NCBI GenBank assembly: GCA_964020085.1
Contig: OZ026606.1
Coordinates: 8,578,483 to 8,642,482 of the forward strand
Length of the DNA stretch: 64,000 nt
Reading direction: 5' to 3'
Source of the DNA: Micromussa lordhowensis
Taxonomy: Eukaryota; Cnidaria; Anthozoa; Scleractinia; Lobophylliidae
The position numbers and the translations under genes are program-made. Positions within the stretch are counted from its first letter, which is position 1; each line of letters begins with the position of its first letter. Shown piece after piece: positions 57,164 through 64,000 of this stretch. The notes under the pieces are model-generated. The model saw only the letters and a program-made list of their open reading frames with translations. It was not told the DNA's origin and made no database searches.

Positions 57164-58369
57164 TTTAGTAAATTCTCAAATCGGGTTTTGCCGCCGATTT
57201 TAATTTCGGCCATTATAGAGGGTTGAAGTTGAAAACTTCGTACGGAAATTTTTTAAACTTGGCGCACTATTTTCCATATGACGTAAAAGTTTTTTAGCCA
57301 ATCAAAAAGCTAGAAATGCAATAGTCGGAGTTGAGAATTTACTAATAGATTTAGCCACTCTATCACACAACGCTTCGCTACCGGAAGGGATCCAGGGACA
57401 ACATGCTAGTAATTTTAGCTAGTTTCTTACCTGTAGCTAATCGCTACAAATCATTTCCTGGGGTGGGGAATTTCAGTTATATTTGAGCTCACATTTTTGC
57501 CCGGGGGTAAGGAATTTTACAGCAACTTTTTGGAAAATGTCAAAATCCCGCCCTTATGCCTTTGGTAATCGAAGGTTAAGTTGCTTAGGTTTGACCATTG
57601 CACGACTATTTACCGCTTCTAGCGCGAACAATAGTAAGGGTAAACATTTTAAGTCAACGTTAATTATGGAGAAATTCAGCATGTTTTGCTTCTAAAAAGC
57701 CATTTACCACTTTATCTGTACTTGCAATATCGCTGGAATGCTTGATAGAAGAGGATCTCCATTCACTGAAATGTAAATAAAGAAACCCTAGAAACTTATT
57801 TTATTTACAAAAAATGTCGCATCTTAAATACGTTACGTCCAATTCAAGCTGGCGAGACTATATCTATTAAAGTAGCCAAACAGCAAAATATGTCTAGAGG
57901 ACATGTACAGGGAGGGTGCGGGGATGTCGAGCGGGGCAGTGTTCCACAATGAAAAGGAGGAGGGAATTTGCGAAACATTTTATTATCAGAAAATAGTTGA
58001 CCGTCCTCTTCTGATGAAATGGTCCGTCTGTCAGTGGTAAGGTAGTTCTCTATTAAAGACCTCAAATGGGTAACTGGTTCGTAAAATATAATATTTCCAT
58101 ATCCAGATTATTATGCAGCACAGTAGCCAAAAGGAGCAAGGCGTAGAATTTGAGTGTCAGGGCATTTTGGATCACGTCAGCTGATGGGGAAATTTGTTGC
58201 CGGTTGAAATCAGCAATTAGTCTCTTAAGAATCATCTGCAGGGTAGTTCTTCGACAATTCCGCGTTAAAGATGGCATGTGTCACCAGAGTTAAGGTCCTT
58301 TCTATAAATTCCATCCCTGTGGTGTTTTCCCAGTTAAGCATTCCATGATTTTGTGTGAATGGCTAGAAA
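57164..58369. other. no supported gene
   Basis: Short ORFs only. No recognisable motif on either strand. Confidence 0.5.
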
Positions 58370-58370
58370 T

Positions 58371-58760
58371 ACAACAACAACAACAACAACAATGAGCTTT
58401 ATTTGCATGGCCTTAAAAGAGAGTTACAGCATTGCAAAAGCATTTTAAGAATAACAAAAAAAGTAGTAATAAAAGTAAATCAAATAATTAAACTTTCGAT
58501 AATAAAATGTCTGGCATTTCTAAACAGGATGATCCGTATTGTACTAATTGTTTGTTAAGATAATAATCAGTAGAGTTCATTAGTTAGATAATTAATTTTG
58601 AAATTGGTATGTGCTTGTAATTAGGGATTCTATTATCTATTTTATTAAAACAGTCGCCTCTAATTGATGAAAAATTTGGAAGTGAATTTCATCTTCAATA
58701 TTGAGGCCACAATATTGAGAATACCATTGCAGGCTATGTTTGGGACTAGGGCCAATCTCT
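58371..58760 (-). mobile_element. 3' end of a LINE-type retroposon with (TTG)n tail
   Basis: On the minus strand the sequence ends GCAAATAAAGCTCATTG followed by a TTG array (plus strand CAA array at 58371-58391). A poly(A)-like AATAAA directly before a short-repeat tail is the usual end of CR1/L2-like elements. The upstream minus strand has only broken ORFs, so the coding part is truncated or decayed. Confidence 0.5.
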
Positions 58761-59564
58761 CTCCCAGAACCGCATTCCTTAGGGGTACCATTTACATGTG
58801 CCTGGGTACAATGTTGCACTGCAGGTGGATTTGCGTTTTTTTAAGGCAGCGATTTCTGGGGGATATAAAGGCAAGTTCATATGAGAACACCGAACGAAAG
58901 ACCACGGAATGCACCGTAGCCATAAATGACGACGACCGCGAGGTGCGACCTCGATTTGAACGCATGAACTCGAGGCTTTGTAAGCCAGAGAATCTTTGTA
59001 GCAGGGGCGTAGCTATTGGGTCCCATGGGTGGCCGGTTAGTGTTCCTTTTACCATACACAAGCGAGAGAACGTAATCAACGAAAACGTGCAGCGCCGAAG
59101 TTTGACCTAAACCTCGGCCTTGATGTATTGACATCAAGGCCTCGGTCTGAGATTTCCCTGTAAAGACCGAACGGACGAGGTTAGTATGTGATATTTATTT
59201 TCAACGAGACTGACTTCAAGTTAGTTAAAGAAGTTGAGAGCCAGAAACCAAAAACTGTCACAATGGTGTTTAAGGCCTTAAGAACAATAAATGGCAGGCA
59301 AACCGCATTTAAGATGGCTAAACCCAGTTCTTCAATAACCACACCCAGTCACTTTGAACAAGAAATACAAAGGCTCATCAAACGAAGCAGTAAATTTAAG
59401 CACAAGCTTTTCAGGTAATAGACTAAAGATGACTTTTTTCGAGATCGACGTTGCCCTTTTTACATTTCCTCAGTTTAAGACAAATCTATACCTTCACATC
59501 GGAAGTCGTTTTCTGTATTTGTAGTTAATATGATTGAAGGACTAAAGATGACTTTTTTCGAGAC
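58761..59564. other. no supported gene; short hairpin
   Basis: CCTCGGCCTTGATGT and ACATCAAGGCCTCGG at 59114-59147 form a hairpin with a 4-base loop. The 24-bp GACTAAAGATGACTTTTTTC plus GAGA occurs at 59423 and again at 59541. ORFs at 58664-59137 on both strands lack motifs. Confidence 0.45.
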
Positions 59565-59614
59565 CGCCGCCTGGTTAACTCAGTTGGTAGAGCGCCAGTC
59601 TGCTTCGAGTCCCA

Positions 59615-59655
<41 letters not shown>

Positions 59656-60028
59656 TGTGCTGCCTTTGTAATTACATCTGCAAATGACTAGACATTCAAG
59701 TCGGATAAGGACTGTAAACCGTAGGCCCCGCCTCCTACATCTTCAGTGTTACATGGTTAGCAGGGGACGTTAAAGAACCCACACACTTATCGAAAAGAGT
59801 AGGGCACGTAGTTCCCGGTGTTGTGGTCTATCTCTAGTTTCACCACACATTTCATGCATGGGTTGGGTGGGTGAGTGAGATCAAATATGGACTGATAGCG
59901 GCAGCCAGAGGCGCCTTCACAAGCTGACGTCCGATATCACTCAATAGAATTGTAAACCGCCATGAGACATGATGATGTGATATGTGCGGTATATAAATTC
60001 ACATACATTCATTCATTCACATTCAAGG
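59565..60028 (+). mobile_element. tRNA-derived SINE
   Basis: The head carries an A box (TGGTTAACTCAGTTGG, 59572-59587) and a B box (GCTTCGAGTCC, 59602-59612) as in pol III tRNA promoters. The two are closer than in a tRNA, so the anticodon arm has shrunk. A non-tRNA body of about 380 bp follows and ends GCGGTATATAAATTCACATA plus (CATT)n, a LINE-type tail. It encodes no protein and would be mobilised by a partner LINE. Confidence 0.8.
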
Positions 60029-61387
60029 ATATAAAAGCAGAAACCGACACAACGTAGGATGATTGTTTTTTGAAGCTGTACTATATATTTCGGCTGCCGG
60101 GCCAAAACAGCCTTCTTTAGTACAGCGATAATTTTACATTGGGTCGTATTTTTATGTCGCCTATTTTCAAAATACCGGAGATACGTAAAACTAATTGACA
60201 GTAAGATAAATAATAAAATAACATAGTAAAAGGAAACAATTAATATGTTTCTTCGCGGATGTTCAGACCATCGGGATCAATTGATTCATATAATTGTCTT
60301 GAGCTCTACCTGTTAGTAACTGTTTCAGAGCGAGTCTCTTAGTGTTTACTGAGCTCAGCTAGATTAAGGCCCTGTTCTCAACAATTTTAAATTTAATTAG
60401 GGATGTCTCAATTGCAATGTGTTTTTCTATATTTTTATGCACGAAATGTCTTCTCACTTGATCACGTGACCAGTAGGGCCCTGTTTTATTAAAAACAAAT
60501 CCTTTGAATAACATTTCCCACTAGTTGGGAGGGCAAAAGTTTTCCTTTAATACAATTCAGCAATGGCCACTAGTAATGTCTTCATAACAACGGTCGGAAT
60601 GAGACAAGACCATATAATGTCATTCCGCGGCCGAATGTAAATTTCAAATAGAGGAGGACTGGTACTAGTCAATGAACGCGAATTACAGTTTCAAATGGTA
60701 TGGCGGCAACCCATTCCAAGTGGATTTCCTTGACATATTTGAGGGTAATGAGACTGGACCTACATGGGTTTGTCGTAGCGCGCGTGGCCGATCACGGGAC
60801 GAGGAAAGTTTAGTTGCTTTTCTACTCTACTCTACTACTTTTTCCAGTCCTTTTTTTCTTTTGTTTTATTTTATCACTTATTATTTCTACCGAAGAGATT
60901 ACCTTTACCTGCGATTTTGGGAATGTGCGTTAAAATCACGAATAATTTAGAAACATGCCTTAATCTAGGTGAGGATAACCTGGATGAAAGGATTAAAAAA
61001 ACTTCATCCGATCTCAGGCTTTAAACACTATTTTGGTCGTTTCTGGTTGCTGGTTTTAAACTACTTTGAGTATACCTTGAAAATAATCTCATTGACAATG
61101 CTGTTCAAACAAAGTGTGAATGGCTTCTGAAAAACTAAGTGGAGCATCTTAAAGTACACCCTAAATTGATGTCCGTTTATTTTCACAAACTCTTTTCGTT
61201 TTTCATTGATCGGGTATCACTTTCTTGAGCCTAGGACCCTCCCTGTGGTGTTACCTGTATTATCACAAACAAGCCACAACATATCATCATAGCAGTCTAT
61301 TTGGCACTAACAATGAGGTATGTACTCACATTCTTTCTTTTTAATGGAATTGTACTCAGAGTTGGTGCAGGACACTGAAAGTAAAGG
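60029..61387. other. no supported gene
   Basis: A 92-codon ORF at 60672-60950 has a hydrophobic, Phe/Tyr-rich C-terminal stretch but no recognisable family; it is not called. No repeat boundaries are clear. Confidence 0.45.
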
Positions 61388-61506
61388 AGATAATTTTATT
61401 CCGTGACTGGTTATAAGAGATGTTAGATAGCCAACCAGGCGCGTAGCACCGAGTTGGCTATAATCACCTCATATCCAGCAAGTGTGAGTGGAATGATTGT
61501 TTTATT
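61388..61506. mobile_element. foldback MITE family F, copy 2 (diverged)
   Basis: AGCCAACCAGGCGCGTAGCA, GAGTTGGCTATAATCACCTC and ATATCCAGCAAG follow the same order as in 57090-57155. The left arm is eroded. Confidence 0.55.
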
Positions 61507-62230
61507 ATGCCCCTTAGATAAAGAAAACTAAACTGACAAAAATAAAAACGCCCTAAAAAGCCTCGCGTACGCTTACCATATGCGAGCATGGAATAATGGC
61601 TCATCACCCTGATGGCTAAGCCAATCAAAACTCTCGAATTGCATTATCCAATGATCAGGTTTTTAACGAGCATATAATATGACACTGGAGAAATGCTTGT
61701 TTGTTCTCTTTTTAGTGCGAAATTCGACGGACAGCACTGTTGTGGTCACAATATTGGGCTAGAAAGAAAGAACGTAATAGAAATCTATTAACTCCGTGTA
61801 GGGGTGGGCGAGAGAGCACATGAACTCCCTCGCAGGGTCGGTGAGGCAAGGGGCTCTTCGAAAATACTAAGAAATTGCCTCTTTCCACTTCGCAGAGCCT
61901 TTTTTTGGCACTTGTTGTGTGTGGGCATTGGCATATTCTAGGGGTTAGTAGAAGATCATTTTTTTATCGCAGCATCCAAAACAAACATATGACGTCGCGT
62001 ATCATGGTTTTCTACTGGACGGTAAGAATTCCGTACTAAAAACCAAAACACACCTTTAAAGAGTTCCAAATGGTAAGAAATAAGCATCAAGAAAACTCAA
62101 CCCATGGTAAAGTGGAAAATAATGACTTAGAAGCAATAATATCATCCTTCAGGTTGCAAGGTCGGGATCAAAGGTCTAACTGAATACATATAAAACAAAA
62201 CCGCCCTACGAAACACTGAGGAGAAGGTAA
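61507..62230. other. non-coding, nothing recognised
   Basis: No ORF, RNA motif or repeat boundary supported. Confidence 0.5.
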
Positions 62231-62410
62231 GGCGGCTCAAAACAGTGTTCCGGGTTTTTTTTTGAGATTTTTAGAAATGGGTGCGATTTTTCAGGCTTGG
62301 AACTGTACTGTTTTGATTGGCTGTACCTTTCATTGTGTTGAAGTCATAAATTAGGGTTGCACTACTCAGTTGTATAGCAACAAACTTGGCCCACTTTTCA
62401 TATATCTATT
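62231..62410. mobile_element. partial TTAA-type MITE, inverted relative to 56400-56585
   Basis: It starts GGCGGCTCAAAACAGT after GTAA (one base off TTAA). It then follows the reverse complement of 56400-56585: TTTTTTTGAGATTT, GTGCGATTTTTCAGGCTTGG, ATAGCAACAAACTTGGCCCA. The other end is missing. Confidence 0.7.
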
Positions 62411-64000
62411 ACATATGGATAAGGAAGTTTTAGCGCGTGTTGTAAGCGCAAATTAAAATGGACTTTATCGTCTACGGTACGGAAATATCGCTAGTTCAAA
62501 CGAATGTATTGCTTATTAAAGGAGGAATTTTTTTAGAGGAATTTTTTGTTGTTATAAACGGAATAAGCATACGTCTGCGCTCGCAGACTACACGCCAGTG
62601 AAGCAGTGTACAAACCTTGCATAGTATCATAACAGTGTCGATGTGAATATTCCAAAGAGAAAGAGGTTGATTGCAGTTAGTACAAAGACTCATTCTGTCG
62701 TCGTCATCTTATTCAGGAACCTGGAGAAGACAAAATCGGGAAAATCATTTTTGTTTCTTTTACATGGTCCGCATATTTGAAGCCTGTCAAAATAAAACTG
62801 CTCAATAAAATTGGAATGGATGTTATCAGAGTTGGAAGAGTGAAAGGTTTCACTTGAAGCCACATTGATTTTTGGGGGAGTGCCGAGTTCTCTTGCGCTC
62901 CCAACTTGCGACTAGTAGGCGTGAAATTCATTGGAATAAATATGAAGGTGCAGTAAAGAGCGCCTGTAGTTTTGTTTCTCAACACTTCCTTTGGTCAGTG
63001 GGGCTTGGACTCTTTTGAAAACTTCATTAAGCGTATTTACCTTATGGAAAATACCGGAATTCCGGTTAATTCGCACCATGGTATCCGTAAATTTTTACAG
63101 TAGTGGGGTCAGAGAATCCACGGCCACGGGGCTGTCCTTAGTCTGGCCTCTCATCCTCGACCAATCCAGCATGGTTTAACCTGCCAGGTGTAACACAGCC
63201 AGAAACATGAGAAAATCCCAACATCACTGCGAAGTAATTGAAAAATAAACATCGACCAAAACTGTCTTGAAACGATTCCCATCCAGTTAATTTGCATTTA
63301 TTCTTACCTGGCAAGCTGTTTTAGATTCGCCATTTTAGTAAAACAACGAGCGAAATTTTGTTTTTTTTTAGCTCTCGGTACCAAAATGCCCTTCGCATTG
63401 GGAACACATCAATATTATTGCCATATTTTATGCCAAAAGGCACCTTTCTCAGGTCCAAATACATTTACAAGTTGTCGATTTGAAAATCATACTGCCTTTA
63501 GATGTGAAAAGTAGCAAAATTTCAGCAAGCATCGCAAATCTCAAGTGCACAATCATCAATCTGCAAAAGTCTCTGCGAAAGATTGTTTAAATTACTCTTT
63601 TGGAAGGAGATTTCTTTTCTTTCTCCTCGAAAGCTGTACTAAAAACTTGTAAATCAACGACTTTAAGCGTTAATAGACACGCTCTGAAATTTCTGGCTAT
63701 GAAACCCCTGCCGGCATAGCTCTAGGGCGTATCAAGGCACAAGCTTCACCACCAACGTCAAGGTGACAAGCCCAGGGTGAAGATTTCATTTTCTACCTGC
63801 ACACTTAAAGTGATTATTTCCTTTTTTCTAAAGAACAACACATGCCCCCTCGCATAATAATAGACCAATACATATTTGCAATCGCTTACAATTTGTCTTT
63901 CGCCTGAATTCAATAATTAACTTATTGGCAGAAATTAGCGTTGGATCATGCAGGATAAGAAATTTAACAGTTTCTTAGACTAACAACTTTTTGAAAGTAG
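62411..64000. other. no supported gene
   Basis: A 65-codon minus-strand ORF ending at 62693 starts MSLCTNCNQPLSLWNIHIDT and is followed by GTTTGT, so it could be a first exon with a CxxC pair, but nothing supports it further. The rest is AT-rich and featureless to the window end. Confidence 0.4.

Noticed and set aside
59565..59640. A functional tRNA gene
   Set aside because: A and B boxes are present but the anticodon arm is missing and a long SINE body with a (CATT)n tail follows.

Overview
This is AT-rich invertebrate genomic DNA. The repeat spectrum (a chromodomain Ty3/gypsy element, Penelope-like and CR1/L2-like retroelements, a tRNA-derived SINE, many foldback and TIR MITEs), the short-intron genes and a tandem pair of CTHRC1-like collagen genes point to a cnidarian, most likely an anthozoan or stony coral. 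That assignment is inference from gene content. No bacterial or organellar features are visible.

Layout. 1-2.6 kb: 3' part of a Ty3/gypsy chromovirus pol, followed by a separate intact SGNH-hydrolase ORF in the position where an env-like gene would sit. 2.6-15 kb: no supported gene; several MITE families, microsatellites and a nested Harbinger-like insertion. 14.9-18.4 kb: a decayed Ty3/gypsy gag-pol on the minus strand, cut off by a hAT-like element, with a tandem-repeat leader. 18.5-21.4 kb: a GIY-YIG remnant split by a 5'-truncated LINE whose RT reading frame is intact; the two are fused in frame by chance. 21.5-31.2 kb: satellite-like TCGGTCGA elements, a TTAA-type MITE, foldbacks, a broken coiled-coil ORF on the minus strand and a DIRS-like RNase H fragment.

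31.9-43.1 kb: two complete three-exon CTHRC1-like secreted collagen genes on the minus strand, about 9.8 kb apart start to start. Between them lie a duplicated non-coding unit, a palindromic MITE and a Penelope-like element whose RT is interrupted by a hAT-type MITE. 43-49 kb: no gene seen; a 310-bp higher-order tandem repeat. 49.2-53.2 kb: a multi-exon gene with a SINHCAF/FAM60A-like zinc finger, a RING-H2 finger, a Cys/His cluster and a cysteine-protease-like C-terminus. Its long exon has lost its frame. A near-perfect inverted repeat brackets the locus and could be the ends of a mobile element. 54.7-64 kb: MITEs, a LINE 3' end, a SINE and otherwise featureless DNA.

How parts relate. Retroelement genes make up most of the recognisable coding sequence. 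The CTHRC1-like pair is the only clear, intact host gene set. The most unusual items are the SGNH ORF attached to Ty3/gypsy and the zinc finger/RING/protease-like gene. All family assignments come from motifs read by eye; no database search was possible.
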